Assembly: GCA_965227875.1 (NCBI GenBank)
Contig: OZ245783.1
Location: 1,612,001-1,676,000, forward strand
Direction of reading: 5' to 3'
DNA from: G965227875 sp965227875
GTDB lineage: Bacteria; Pseudomonadota; Alphaproteobacteria; Rhizobiales; JAJFHC01
DNA length: 64,000 nt
Shown: piece after piece, positions 1 to 8,664 of the stretch
Layout of the letters: each line of letters starts with the position of its first letter
How positions within the stretch are numbered: position 1 is the stretch's first letter
Notes under the pieces: generated by a model
Told to the model about the DNA's origin: nothing
Seen by the model: the letters and a program-made list of their open reading frames with translations, nothing else
Database searches by the model: none
Position numbers and translations under genes: made by a program

Positions 1-520
1 TCTCGATCATCTCCTCGCTGTAGGGAACGCCGACCATGGTGTTTGCTTTCAGGTGGCCCGCGATGTTGCGCGTGTCCAGCTCGGTCCGGGCCAGGAAGGA
101 GTAGCGCGGCATGACCGATTCCGGGACCACCGACTGCGGGTTGATCAGGTGCTGCACGTGCCATTCGTCGGAATAGCGTCCGCCCACGCGGGCGAGGTCG
201 GGCCCGGTGCGCTTCGACCCCCACTGGAACGGATGGTCGTACATGCTCTCCGCCGCCAGGCTGTAATGGCCGTAGCGTTCGACCTCGTCGCGGAACGGCC
301 GGATCATCTGGCTGTGGCACACGTAACATCCCTCGCGGATGTAGATGTTGCGCCCCTTGAGCTCGAGCGGCGTGTACGGCCGCATGCCCTGGACCTTCTC
401 GATCGTGTTTTCCAGATAGAACAGCGGAACGATTTCGACGATGCCGCCGATCGTCACGACGATCAGGCTGAGTACAAGCAGCAGCGTTGCGTTGGTTTCG
501 ATGATTGCATGTTTGATCAT
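1..520 (-). CDS. ccoO: cbb3-type cytochrome c oxidase subunit II (partial, C-terminus beyond window)
   Basis: Membrane-anchored monoheme c subunit of the high-affinity cbb3 oxidase; it passes electrons to CcoN. About 173 residues are visible and the 3' end is cut by the window edge. The N-terminus is a single membrane helix (about residues 10-32). A CxxCH heme site (C65-Y-V-C68-H69) follows, then the family motif around RTGPDLARVGGRY and a later SVMPRY segment that can supply the axial Met. The start is the ATG at 518-520, preceded by a GGGGAGA ribosome-binding site. It lies 17 bp downstream of ccoN on the same strand, the usual ccoNO order; ccoQ and ccoP are expected just outside the window. 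Confidence 0.97.
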   Translation of the reverse strand, partial: MIKHAIIETNATLLLVLSLIVVTIGGIVEIVPLFYLENTIEKVQGMRPYTPLELKGRNIYIREGCYVCHSQMIRPFRDEVERYGHYSLAAESMYDHPFQWGSKRTGPDLARVGGRYSDEWHVQHLINPQSVVPESVMPRYSFLARTELDTRNIAGHLKANTMVGVPYSEEMIE

Positions 521-537
521 GATGTCTTTCTCCCCGC

Positions 538-2139
538 TCAGGCCGCTGCCGGAACGCCCATCGGCCGTTCCGCTCGCTTGTCGCCCCGCACGGTGCGGAT
601 GAGGTTGTAGGCCATGATGATCGCGCCCACGAGGAACAGCAGTCCGCCGAAGCCGCGAATGACGTAGAACGGGTGCATGGCCGCGACGGTTTCCGCGAAG
701 CTGTATTCGAGGAAGCCGAGCTGGTCATAGGCCCTCCACATCAGGCCCTGCATGATGCCGGAGACCCACATGGCCGCCGCGTAGACCACGATACCGAGCG
801 TCGACAGCCAGAAATGCCAGTTCACCAGCCGCAGGCTGTAGAGGCCCTCGCGGTACCACAGGCGCGGCACCAGGTAGTAGACCGCGCCGAACGAGATCAT
901 GCCGACCCAGCCGAGCGCGCCGGAATGCACGTGGCCGATGGTCCAGTCGGTGTAGTGGCTGAGACTGTTGACCGCCTTGATCGACATCATCGGGCCCTCG
1001 AAGGTGGACATGCCGTAGAACGCGACGGCGATCACCATCATCCGGATGATCGGGTCAGTGCGCAGCTTGTCCCAGGCGCCCGAAAGCGTCATCAGCCCGT
1101 TGATCATTCCGCCCCAGCTCGGCATCCAGAGCATGATCGAGAACACCATGCCGAGCGTCTGCGCCCAGTCGGGCAGCGCCGTGTAGTGCAGGTGGTGGGG
1201 TCCGGCCCAGATGTAGAGAAAGATCAGGGACCAGAAGTGGATGATCGACAGGCGGTAGGAATAGACCGGGCGTTCGGCCTGCTTGGGCACAAAATAGTAC
1301 ATCATGCCGAGGAAGCCTGCCGTCAGGAAGAAGCCGACCGCGTTGTGGCCGTACCACCACTGGGTCAGCGCGTCCTGGACGCCCGCGAAGAGCGAATAGC
1401 TCTTTGAGCTGAACATGGATACGGGCACCGCCAGGTTGTTGACCACGTGCAGCATCGCGATGGTCACGATGAAGGCGAGGTAGAACCAGTTCGCCACGTA
1501 GATGTGCGGTTCCTTCCGCTTGAACAGCGTGAAGAGAAACACCAGCAGGTACACCACCCAGACGATGGTGATCCAGATATCCACGTACCATTCGGGCTCG
1601 GCGTATTCCCGGCTCTGGGTGATGCCGAGCAGGTAGCCTGTGGCCGCCAGCACGATGAAGGCCTGGTAGCCCCAGAACACGAACCATGCCGCGTTGCCGA
1701 GCGCCAGCCGCGTGGCGCAGGTGCGCTGGACGACGTAGAAGCTGGTGGCGATGAGTGCATTGCCGCCGAAGGCGAAGATCACCGCGGACGTGTGCAGCGG
1801 ACGCATGCGCCCGAAGGTGAACCAGGGCAGATCCGGGTTGAGCTGCGGAAAGGCCAGCTGAAAGGCGATCACGACGCCGATCAGGAAGCCCGCGATCCCC
1901 CAGAACATCGTCGCGATCGCGCCCGCGCGCACCACGCCGTCCAGGTATTTCTCTTCCCGCAGCGGCGTCGCCGGCGCGCTGAAACTGAACGTCCTCGCCC
2001 TCACGATCATCGCCACGGCACTGACGATGACGACCAGCCACGCGTGCGCGGCGAAAAGGTCATCTTCCGCCTTGGCCGCAGCGAGCAGGCCGAGGAGCGC
2101 GATCACCCCCAATACGATCATTTGAATGGCAGCAGCCAT
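538..2139 (-). CDS. ccoN: cbb3-type cytochrome c oxidase subunit I
   Basis: Catalytic heme-copper subunit (533 aa, multi-spanning) that reduces O2 at low oxygen tension. Expected histidines are present: H116 in PLHTSAVIF (low-spin heme), H264 in WWYGHNAVGFF and H314/H315 in AGPHHLHYT (CuB site), and H402/H404 in IGHVHSGALGW (hemes). The open frame continues upstream, but the ATG at 2137-2139 (MAAAIQMIVLG) has a GGAGAGGGG ribosome-binding site and fits the family N-terminus. It is the first gene of ccoNO. A perfect FNR box lies about 125 bp upstream, so induction at low oxygen is likely. Confidence 0.97.
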   Translation of the reverse strand: MAAAIQMIVLGVIALLGLLAAAKAEDDLFAAHAWLVVIVSAVAMIVRARTFSFSAPATPLREEKYLDGVVRAGAIATMFWGIAGFLIGVVIAFQLAFPQLNPDLPWFTFGRMRPLHTSAVIFAFGGNALIATSFYVVQRTCATRLALGNAAWFVFWGYQAFIVLAATGYLLGITQSREYAEPEWYVDIWITIVWVVYLLVFLFTLFKRKEPHIYVANWFYLAFIVTIAMLHVVNNLAVPVSMFSSKSYSLFAGVQDALTQWWYGHNAVGFFLTAGFLGMMYYFVPKQAERPVYSYRLSIIHFWSLIFLYIWAGPHHLHYTALPDWAQTLGMVFSIMLWMPSWGGMINGLMTLSGAWDKLRTDPIIRMMVIAVAFYGMSTFEGPMMSIKAVNSLSHYTDWTIGHVHSGALGWVGMISFGAVYYLVPRLWYREGLYSLRLVNWHFWLSTLGIVVYAAAMWVSGIMQGLMWRAYDQLGFLEYSFAETVAAMHPFYVIRGFGGLLFLVGAIIMAYNLIRTVRGDKRAERPMGVPAAA

Positions 2140-2263
2140 GTTCCCCTCTCCTTCGGCGAATCGAAAACCCGGCGGACCGGCGGCATCGCAGCCGCAGTGC
2201 CCGTCGGAACGTTTCAAACGAACAGCGTTACGCGCAAACTAGAAAGCGATTGCGGGTGCAGCC

Positions 2264-2277
2264 TTGATTCAGATCAA
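2264..2277. promoter_or_regulatory. FNR/Anr-type box
   Basis: TTGAT-TCAG-ATCAA is a perfect match to the FNR consensus TTGAT-N4-ATCAA. It sits between the divergent ccoN and hemerythrin-like genes and could serve both. The FnrL-type regulator encoded at 8665-9408 is the obvious candidate to bind it. Confidence 0.9.
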
Positions 2278-2335
2278 GGATGTGTCGCGACAAGGTGTCA
2301 TTCTCCCCCTCACCGCAGGACAGAATGGCCTTCAG

Positions 2336-2929
2336 ATGACTGACAAGACGAACCCTATGGCAACGCGTGATTCCTGGAGATCCCCTGCACGCCTGGATTG
2401 CACCCCTTGCCTGAAACGCATCGTGGACCGGCCCGTGGGGCGTCTCGATCCCGTGGACGCCCTGCACCAGGCCCACGAGAAGATGGAAAACCTGTGCGAT
2501 CTGCTCGAGGAAATCGCCGACGGACTGCCTGACAATGTCGAGCAGGACGCGCTCCGCGATGCCTGCGCCCGCCTGCGGAACGACCTGCCCCTGCATCATC
2601 GCGACGAGGAAGACGGGCTGTTTCCCCTGCTGCTCGGCCGGATGAACGAGGATCACGTCTTTTTCGATGTGTTCGGCGACCTGAGCCGCGAACACGCGTT
2701 CGACGAGGGATATGCCGAGGAGATCACGGTCACGCTCGAGTTGCTGTCACGCGACAGGGGCGCGCCCAACAGCGAGACGCTCGGTTACATGCTGCGCGGT
2801 TTCTTCGAGGGGTACCGGCGACACATAAGATGGGAGAAGACCGTACTTCTTCCGCTGGCTCGTCAGTTGCTCGACCAGTCGGACCTGCGCGAACTGACCC
2901 GTCGCATGACCGCGCACAGGCGTCACTGA
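2336..2929 (+). CDS. hemerythrin-like (HHE) domain protein
   Basis: Predicted cytosolic four-helix HHE protein of about 197 aa, likely binding a non-heme di-iron centre. His/Glu ligand candidates recur with hemerythrin-like spacing: DALHQAHEKMENL, LPLHHRDEEDGLF, LSREHAFDEGYAEE and YRRHIRWEKTVLLP. The longest frame begins inside the FNR box with TTG, so the ATG at 2336 (MTDKTNPMATRD) was chosen; an ATG at 2357 is the alternative. Divergence from ccoN across a shared FNR box suggests a role in oxygen or nitrosative-stress physiology (iron-sulfur repair, O2/NO sensing). The exact substrate is unknown. Confidence 0.8.
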   Translation: MTDKTNPMATRDSWRSPARLDCTPCLKRIVDRPVGRLDPVDALHQAHEKMENLCDLLEEIADGLPDNVEQDALRDACARLRNDLPLHHRDEEDGLFPLLLGRMNEDHVFFDVFGDLSREHAFDEGYAEEITVTLELLSRDRGAPNSETLGYMLRGFFEGYRRHIRWEKTVLLPLARQLLDQSDLRELTRRMTAHRRH

Positions 2930-2941
2930 AAGCCTTCCGCT

Positions 2942-4030
2942 TCACGATCCCGACCGCGCGGCCTGTCCATGCCCCAGAATTCCCATCCGTTCCGCGCGGG
3001 CCGACGCCCGTTCCGCCTCGTCCGGGGAAAACGGGCAGAGCAGACTTTCGAACCGCGCCGCCGATTCGTCCCAGGTGAACCCGAGTGCGAAGCTGCGGCA
3101 GCGGCGGGAGTCGCAGGCGAGTGCACGAGCGAGCGCCCGGCCCATGTCGTCGTCGAGCGCGCCGACGCCGGGGTCGGTCAGGATGTCGGCCGGTCCCGGC
3201 ACGTCATGGGCGGCGACCGGGACCCCGCAGGCCAGCGCCTCGAGTATGACGAGGCCGAACGTATCCGTGCGGCTCGGGAACGCGAAGACATCCGCCGAGG
3301 AAACCGCGCGTGTCAGGTCGTCTCCCTCGAGATAGCCGGTGAACCGGACGTCGGGATACCGCGCCTCGAGATCCGCACGCTGCGGCCCGTCGCCGACAAC
3401 CACCTTGCTGCCCGGGAAGGGCGAGTCGAGGAAGTCCTCTATGCCCTTTTCCACCGCGACCCGTCCCGCGCAGACCGCAACCGGCCGCGGCAGGCCGGGA
3501 AAGGCGTCCCCGCCCATGGGCCGGAAACGGGCCTGGTCGACCCCGCGGGTCCATACCGCGACATTGCGGAACCGGGCATTTTCGAGAATGCGGGCCATGG
3601 AGGGCGTCGGCGTCATCACCGCCCGGCTCGGCCCGTGAAACCAGCGCAGCAGGGCCCGGCAGGCGCGCGCCGTGCCGGGAACCGGTAGTCGGGCGCGCGC
3701 CATCTCGGGAAAGCGGCTGTGATATCCGGTCGTGAACGGCAGGTTCCGGCGCAGGCAGAAGGATCGCGCGGCGAGCCCCAGAGGCCCTTCCGTGGCAATG
3801 TGCACGGCCTGTGGCCGGGTTGCGGCGATCTCGCTGTCGAGGCCGTGCGGGAGGACGGCGGCGAGCCGGATTTCGGGATAGGTCGGCAGGCCGAAGGTCG
3901 TACGGCCTGCGGCCGTGACCACAGTGACCTCGTGCCCGCGGTCCCCGAGAATCCTGACGATCTGGCCCAGCGTGCGGACGACGCCGTTAATCTGCGGGTG
4001 CCAGGCGTCCGTGACGAGCGTCAGTCGCAT
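2942..4030 (-). CDS. agt: GT4-family glycosyltransferase, probable diacylglycerol glycosyltransferase Agt
   Basis: Cytoplasmic or membrane-associated GT-B enzyme of 362 aa. The N-terminus is typical of the family (LVTDAWHPQINGVVRTL). The C-terminal nucleotide-sugar segment FPSRTDTFGLVILEALACG carries the donor-site Asp and Glu. Family and operon context suggest that it glycosylates the diacylglycerol released by the upstream PlcP-type lipase to make phosphorus-free glycolipids. It is last in the operon and overlaps plcP by 44 nt. In isolation it would be annotated only as a group-1 glycosyltransferase; the lipid role is inferred from neighbours. It ends 12 bp from the convergent hemerythrin-like gene. 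Confidence 0.75.
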   Translation of the reverse strand: MRLTLVTDAWHPQINGVVRTLGQIVRILGDRGHEVTVVTAAGRTTFGLPTYPEIRLAAVLPHGLDSEIAATRPQAVHIATEGPLGLAARSFCLRRNLPFTTGYHSRFPEMARARLPVPGTARACRALLRWFHGPSRAVMTPTPSMARILENARFRNVAVWTRGVDQARFRPMGGDAFPGLPRPVAVCAGRVAVEKGIEDFLDSPFPGSKVVVGDGPQRADLEARYPDVRFTGYLEGDDLTRAVSSADVFAFPSRTDTFGLVILEALACGVPVAAHDVPGPADILTDPGVGALDDDMGRALARALACDSRRCRSFALGFTWDESAARFESLLCPFSPDEAERASARAERMGILGHGQAARSGS

Positions 4031-4814
4031 GCTCGGCCTTTACAGGTGCGGCCGAACGGGCGGGTTCGGTCCAGTTGATCAGTTCCATTCTTCCGTCGAA
4101 ATGCTCGACCAGCGCCGAGCAGCTTTCCACCCAGTCGCCGTCATTGCAGTAGTGTATGCCGCCGATCGTCTCGATCTGCGGGGTATGAATATGGCCGCAG
4201 ATAACGCCGTCCGCCCCGCGTTTACGTGCCTCGCGGACCAGGGCCGTCTCAAAACTGGAGATGAATTGCACCGCATGCTTGACCTTGCGCTTGAGGAAAG
4301 CCGAGAGGGACCAGTAGGGAAGGCCGAGGCGCCGCCGAACGACGTTGACGACACGATTGAGATCCATCGCGCGCTCGTAGGCCCAGTCGCCGAGCAGCGA
4401 TAGCCACCTGGCGTAGCGCACGACGCCGTCGAACTCGTCTCCGTGCAGGACGAGATAGCGCTTCCTGTCGGCCGTGATGTGGATCGCGTCCTGGAGAACC
4501 GCTACCCTGCCGAACCGCAGGCCGACGAAATCGCGGAAATTCTCGTCGTGATTGCCCGGGATGTAGATCACCCGTGTGCCCTTGCGCGCCTTTCGCAGGA
4601 GCTTCTGGATGACGTCGTTGTGGCTCTGGTCCCAGTACCAGTGCTTCTTGAGCGACCAGCTGTCTATGATGTCACCGACGAGATAGAGCGTGTCGGACTC
4701 CGTGTGCTTGAGAAAGTCGAGCAGCAGGTCGGCGCGGGCCCTTTTGGTGCCAAGGTGGAAATCCGAGATCCAGATCGTACGGTAGCGCAGCGGCCGTGCC
4801 ATCTGCATGTTCAT
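3987..4814 (-). CDS. plcP: PlcP-like metallophosphoesterase (phospholipase C of lipid remodelling)
   Basis: Calcineurin-type metallophosphoesterase of 275 aa. Metal-binding motifs occur in order: SDFHLG, VGDIIDS, PGNHDEN, LHGDEFDG and CGHIHTP. Such proteins are often auto-annotated as UDP-2,3-diacylglucosamine hydrolase (LpxH). Here the gene sits between btaB and a lipid glycosyltransferase behind a Pho-box-like array, the known context of PlcP, which removes phospholipid headgroups to give diacylglycerol during phosphate starvation. The start at 4812-4814 (MNMQMARPL) overlaps the btaB stop as ATGA, indicating translational coupling. The frame stays open far upstream, but that part is the antisense shadow of btaB and btaA. 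Confidence 0.8.
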   Translation of the reverse strand: MNMQMARPLRYRTIWISDFHLGTKRARADLLLDFLKHTESDTLYLVGDIIDSWSLKKHWYWDQSHNDVIQKLLRKARKGTRVIYIPGNHDENFRDFVGLRFGRVAVLQDAIHITADRKRYLVLHGDEFDGVVRYARWLSLLGDWAYERAMDLNRVVNVVRRRLGLPYWSLSAFLKRKVKHAVQFISSFETALVREARKRGADGVICGHIHTPQIETIGGIHYCNDGDWVESCSALVEHFDGRMELINWTEPARSAAPVKAEHATDARHGRLAPAD

Positions 4815-5485
4815 GCGCCGCGCTCCCCGGGCCGTTCGAGTATGAAATACGACATGTAGCCCTGACCCGGTTCGGCCCTGACGACCGTGAGGCCGTGGCG
4901 TTCGCAAACGCCGCGCACCGACCGGCCTATCGCCGTTCTCGGTTCCACATGGAAGGCCGCGAGCCAGCGGCGCAGGATCCAGCGGGCCGGCGCGGGGAGC
5001 CGGTCGAGGCTGCCGAAATCGACGATCAGCAGGCGGCCGCCCGGGGCCAGCGCAGCGGCGGCCGAGTCGAGCACCTTTCGCCAGGGCGGCACCATGGACA
5101 AGGTGTAGGACAGGACGATCCTGTCGAAACCCTCCCGGTTGAACGACCTTTGTCCGGAGAACGCGGCGGCATCCCCCTGCGCCAGGCGGATTCGTTTCTC
5201 CAGCCCCCTGCTCTGGATGTCGGCAGCGGCGGTGCGAAGCATCTGTTCGGAGATGTCGAGGCCATGGAGTTCGCATCCCGGGTAGCGCCTCGCGGCGGCG
5301 ATCAGGTTTCGCGCCGTGCCGCACCCCAGTTCGAGGATGCTGTCTCCCGGCCGTGCATCGAGGTCGGCGACGAGCCGGTCCCGACCGAACAGGAAATATC
5401 GCCGGGTGGCATTGTAGAAATGCCTCTGGTGGCGATAGACCCTGTCCATCAGGTGACCGTGCGAGGCGTTTTCCAGATGGGTCAT
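4811..5485 (-). CDS. btaB: BtaB-like SAM-dependent N-methyltransferase (betaine lipid synthesis)
   Basis: Class I methyltransferase of 224 aa. The SAM-binding motif I is ILELGCGTARNLIAAA, followed by the acidic strand ELHGLDISEQML. BtaB methylates the amino group of diacylglyceryl-homoserine three times to give the betaine lipid DGTS. Its N-terminus (HLMDRVYRHQRHFYNATRRY) is typical of BtaB. Start and stop overlap both neighbours by four bases (ATGA), so the operon is tightly coupled. Identity is supported by the preceding btaA. Confidence 0.88.
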   Translation of the reverse strand: MTHLENASHGHLMDRVYRHQRHFYNATRRYFLFGRDRLVADLDARPGDSILELGCGTARNLIAAARRYPGCELHGLDISEQMLRTAAADIQSRGLEKRIRLAQGDAAAFSGQRSFNREGFDRIVLSYTLSMVPPWRKVLDSAAAALAPGGRLLIVDFGSLDRLPAPARWILRRWLAAFHVEPRTAIGRSVRGVCERHGLTVVRAEPGQGYMSYFILERPGERGA

Positions 5486-6735
5486 GATGCGTCGCCTGCA
5501 AGCCTGTAGAGATGAAACCCGCCATAGATCGCCGAACGGTCACGGGCATGCAGCGCGACGGAGCGTGCGCGATCGTAGTGCCACCGGTCGGCGAGATCCT
5601 TGCGCAGCCGGCCATCGAGCACGGTCTGCTCACCGGAGGTGCGGAAGATGACGCGGGCACCCGGTGCGGCGGCGTGCGTGATCGCCTCCCACAAGGCGTT
5701 GAGCCGGTCGTCCGACATCCAGTCCTGCGCGTCCAGGAGGACCACGGCGTCGACGCTTCTTGCGGGTTGCCGCGCCAGAACCTGGTCCACCAGCCCGTGG
5801 ACGACCGAAAGGCCGGACACCCGTTCGCGCAGGGTTTCGAAATTGCGACGGCGCAGGTAGGGCGGCACGCAATCGGGAAGATATTCCGGGTAGCGGCGCG
5901 CGAAGGCCTGCCAGGCGAAATAGTTGGTCTCGAGGGAAAAACCGGCGGCCAGCCGGCGCAGGCGTGCGCGCAGCACGTCGGCCATCTCCTCGTCACCGCG
6001 CAGGGTTTCGAACTGGGCGGGCGGTATGCCGAGCCCGTAGAGGGCAGGCGGAGCGGCCGTGATCCGCCGCGTCAGCCATCTGTCGAAAGCCGGCGAAATG
6101 TGACTGTCGAAAAAGCGTTCCTGCTCGTCCTGCGTGGTGCACTCCAGCAGCCCTGTCAGATCCGCACCGAGAATCCGGGCAAGGAGGTGACCGGTGCCGA
6201 TGAAACGGCCCAGGAGGCCGGTCCTGTAGATATTGCGGTTGAACGCGGACACCCTTCGCCGGCCCAGGCCATCCGCACCGTTCCAGTAGGCCCGCGTCCG
6301 CGGGTCAAGAAGTGGGGCGATTTTCCGGTCGAAGAGGGCGGCGTTGTCCGGCCGGTCCGCCAGGCGCAGGAACCGCGAGAAGTCGTCGTGACTGTCGAGC
6401 GCCCTGGCCGCGGCGATCTTGAGTTCGCAAAGCGCAACGTGGGCCGGATTGAGGTCGACCGCCGTCACCCGGACGGGGCCCGCGGACAGGTAGGACAGCA
6501 CGTTGCAGCCGCCCGAGGCGATCGCCACCACGTGTTCCCCGGGGCTCAGTTGGAGCGCGTCGAGGTCGCACTCGGGATCCTCCCAGATCTGGGCGTAGAC
6601 GAGCCGCCCGAAGGCCCGGGTGAACAGCCTTTCCATCAGGCCGTCGCGCGAGATGGCGCGGTGCCTGTGGGCGGCGTCTTTGAGGAAACTGTCGGCGGTC
6701 GGCGGCGCGGCGGCCGCCCGTGCGAGCTGGGTCAA
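5482..6735 (-). CDS. btaA: BtaA-like S-adenosylmethionine:diacylglycerol 3-amino-3-carboxypropyltransferase
   Basis: DUF3419/BtaA-family enzyme (417 aa with the start used). It transfers the aminocarboxypropyl group of SAM to diacylglycerol, the first step of betaine lipid synthesis. Characteristic stretches are ERLFTRAFGRLVYAQIWEDP near the N-terminus and the SAM-site-like AIASGGCNVLSYL. No in-frame ATG lies upstream of the conserved N-terminus; the best start is TTG at 6733-6735, with GGAATGAAG just upstream. It is first in the btaA-btaB-plcP-agt operon, with a Pho-box-like array about 92 bp upstream of the start. Confidence 0.9.
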   Translation of the reverse strand: MTQLARAAAAPPTADSFLKDAAHRHRAISRDGLMERLFTRAFGRLVYAQIWEDPECDLDALQLSPGEHVVAIASGGCNVLSYLSAGPVRVTAVDLNPAHVALCELKIAAARALDSHDDFSRFLRLADRPDNAALFDRKIAPLLDPRTRAYWNGADGLGRRRVSAFNRNIYRTGLLGRFIGTGHLLARILGADLTGLLECTTQDEQERFFDSHISPAFDRWLTRRITAAPPALYGLGIPPAQFETLRGDEEMADVLRARLRRLAAGFSLETNYFAWQAFARRYPEYLPDCVPPYLRRRNFETLRERVSGLSVVHGLVDQVLARQPARSVDAVVLLDAQDWMSDDRLNALWEAITHAAAPGARVIFRTSGEQTVLDGRLRKDLADRWHYDRARSVALHARDRSAIYGGFHLYRLAGDAS

Positions 6736-6826
6736 GGCTTCATTCCGTATGATCGCCCGGGACCCGCCGAAACGAATCGCCGGGGCGTTGTCATACGAAG
6801 GTTTGCCTGTTGCGCTTTACACCGGC

Positions 6827-6855
6827 ATGTCAGCCTTGTGACGGTCCCGTAACAG
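6827..6855 (-). promoter_or_regulatory. Pho-box-like array of three 7-mers (PhoB site) upstream of btaA
   Basis: Reading on the minus strand: CTGTTAC, GGGA, CCGTCAC, AAGG, CTGACAT. These are three 7-base units spaced by exactly 4 bases (11-bp period), each close to the PhoB half-site CTGTCAT/C. Position and direction fit activation of btaA-btaB-plcP-agt under phosphate limitation. Confidence 0.72.
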
Positions 6856-6882
6856 GACCCGCCGCCGCGCTCCCCCGACCCG

Positions 6883-7725
6883 TCAGTGCGACATGAGCAC
6901 CGGCAGGGTCATCCTCTCGAGGATGCCGCGTGTCGCCCCGCCGAGGACATACTCGCGAATCCGCGAGTGGCCGAACCCGCCCATGACCAGAAGGTCACTG
7001 CCGAGATCGGCGGTGCGCGAGAGGATTTCATCGGCGATGCTGAGATCCTTCGCCACGGTCTGGCTGGCCTCGCACTTGACGCCGTGCCGCGCCAGGCACG
7101 ATGCAAGCTCCGTCCCCGGAAGGCTCGACCCGCGCAGCTGTGTGCCCTGCGTGTTGACGGTGACGATCCGGACTTCCTCCGCCCGTTTCAGGAACGGCAT
7201 CGCATCGCCCACGGCCCGCGCCGCTTCGCGGCTTCCGTCCCAGCCGACCACCGGGAACCGGCCGATGACCGGATATGTCCCCGCATAGGGCAACAGCAGG
7301 ACCGGACGGCCGCATCCGAACATCACGTCCTCCGGGACGTTGTGCATGCCCTGGGCGCTGTTGTCGCGGTCTTCCTGACCGCAGATCACCAGGTCGGCGC
7401 AGCGACCGTGGCTCATGACGACGGTCGGGACCGTTTCGCCACCCGCCTCGACCGAGCGCCAGTCGATGTTCACGCCGCCCTTTCTCGCGGTATCCTCGAA
7501 GACCTGGCGGCATCCGGCCGCCTCTTCCTCGATGGCTTCCTTCTGCCGGTCCAGCAGGTCGAGGCCGACCGGGATCTCCGCGGCCACGTGGATGTCCAGC
7601 CTCGGGATGACGTGCAGGCCGATCAGATGCGCGTCATGCTGCTGCGCGAGGCGGACGGCCGCATCGGACAGCGCCTCGGCCCTTTGCGGATCGTTGAAGT
7701 GAACGAGGATCGTGCGGTAGCTCAT
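6883..7725 (-). CDS. tandem universal stress protein (two UspA domains)
   Basis: Cytosolic stress protein of 280 aa with two UspA-like halves (about 1-150 and 155-280). The C-terminal half carries an ATP-binding-type signature, LLVMGGFGHSRIREYVLGGATRGIL. Tandem Usp proteins of this type are often induced by anaerobiosis in alphaproteobacteria. An FNR-like palindrome lies 60-74 bp upstream of the ATG at 7723-7725, consistent with direct control by the FnrL-type regulator encoded nearby. Confidence 0.9.
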   Translation of the reverse strand: MSYRTILVHFNDPQRAEALSDAAVRLAQQHDAHLIGLHVIPRLDIHVAAEIPVGLDLLDRQKEAIEEEAAGCRQVFEDTARKGGVNIDWRSVEAGGETVPTVVMSHGRCADLVICGQEDRDNSAQGMHNVPEDVMFGCGRPVLLLPYAGTYPVIGRFPVVGWDGSREAARAVGDAMPFLKRAEEVRIVTVNTQGTQLRGSSLPGTELASCLARHGVKCEASQTVAKDLSIADEILSRTADLGSDLLVMGGFGHSRIREYVLGGATRGILERMTLPVLMSH

Positions 7726-7785
7726 GGGGAGTCCCTCCGGGAAGCATCAGTTGAGCAAATATTCCCTCGCGGTGGCCTCCATGCC

Positions 7786-7799
7786 TTGACCTGTGTCAA
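7786..7799. promoter_or_regulatory. FNR-like palindrome upstream of the universal stress gene
   Basis: TTGAC-CTGT-GTCAA is a perfect inverted repeat differing from the FNR consensus only at the inner T/A pair. Its centre is about 67 bp from the Usp start codon, compatible with activation from near -41 with a short leader. Confidence 0.65.
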
Positions 7800-7827
7800 C
7801 CGGGAACGATTCCGCTCCCGGCGTGGT

Positions 7828-8532
7828 TCAGGAGAGGAGCCAGCCGCCGTCGACGTCGATCGTGGTTCCGGTCACGAAGTCGTTCTGGATCATGAAGACG
7901 ATCGCCATGGCGACTTCGTCCGCAGTGCCCGCGCGCGGAATCAGGTGTCCTGCCGTCATCTTGTCGTAGTGCGCCTTGCGGGCATCGCCCTCGAGCGAGA
8001 CCATGGGCGTGTCGATCTGGCCGGGCGAGACCACGTTGAGCCGGCGCGGCGCGATCTCCGGAGCCACCGCCCGGACCAGCGCCTCGACCGCTCCGCCGAC
8101 GGAACCGATGGCCACCTGCCCCGGCTTGGTCCTGCGCGCGGGCGATCCGCTGACCAGAACGATCGAACCGTCTTCGGAAAGGTGGCGTGTGCCGTAGCGG
8201 ATCACGTTGGCGTAGCCCCAGAGCTTGGCGAACGACTTCTGGTAGCCGTCCATGTCCATGTCGAGGAACGGCCCGATCGCGCGTTCGCCGCCGGTTGCCG
8301 CGCTCACCAGGATGTCGAACGGACCCTCGTCCGCGAAAAGCTGTTCCAGGGCGTCCCGGTCCAGCGCGTCGCACTTCCGCAACGTGATGCCCTCGCCGAC
8401 ATCGCCGGCCTTGTCCGGGTTCCGGCTGATGGCGACCACCTGCGCGCCGAGTGCCGCGAGTTGCTTGGAGGTCGCCAGCCCGATCCCGGACGTTCCTCCG
8501 AAGACGAGCGCTTTCTTTCCTGAAATATCCAC
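7828..8532 (-). CDS. SDR-fold protein lacking the canonical Tyr/Lys catalytic pair
   Basis: Short-chain dehydrogenase/reductase fold (234 aa). The NAD(P)-binding motif FGGTSGIGLA is at the N-terminus and the C-terminus VTGTTIDVDGGWLLS is typical of the family. In the region where YxxxK should occur the protein reads KPGQVAIGSVGGAVEAL: the Tyr aligns with Ile and the Lys with Gly. The serine strand is also unusual (VLVSGSPARR). It may be a non-classical reductase or a binding protein; the substrate cannot be assigned. It stands alone between the stress protein and the FnrL gene, all on the minus strand. Confidence 0.85.
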   Translation of the reverse strand: MDISGKKALVFGGTSGIGLATSKQLAALGAQVVAISRNPDKAGDVGEGITLRKCDALDRDALEQLFADEGPFDILVSAATGGERAIGPFLDMDMDGYQKSFAKLWGYANVIRYGTRHLSEDGSIVLVSGSPARRTKPGQVAIGSVGGAVEALVRAVAPEIAPRRLNVVSPGQIDTPMVSLEGDARKAHYDKMTAGHLIPRAGTADEVAMAIVFMIQNDFVTGTTIDVDGGWLLS

Positions 8533-8664
8533 GTTCTTCCATCCCCGTTTTTTTGGCCGGCTGACCGGCGTCTGCGTTTTCGGAAATCATGATCGCGCGG
8601 CTCGTGCGCGGTTGCAAGAGGTAGCCCGCGCTGTTCCGCCTTCCGGCAAAGGTCGCCGTATATT

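Noticed and set aside
3987..4814. Annotation of the metallophosphoesterase as UDP-2,3-diacylglucosamine hydrolase (LpxH)
   Set aside because: Motifs alone fit both, but the btaAB and glycosyltransferase neighbours and the Pho-box-like array favour PlcP.
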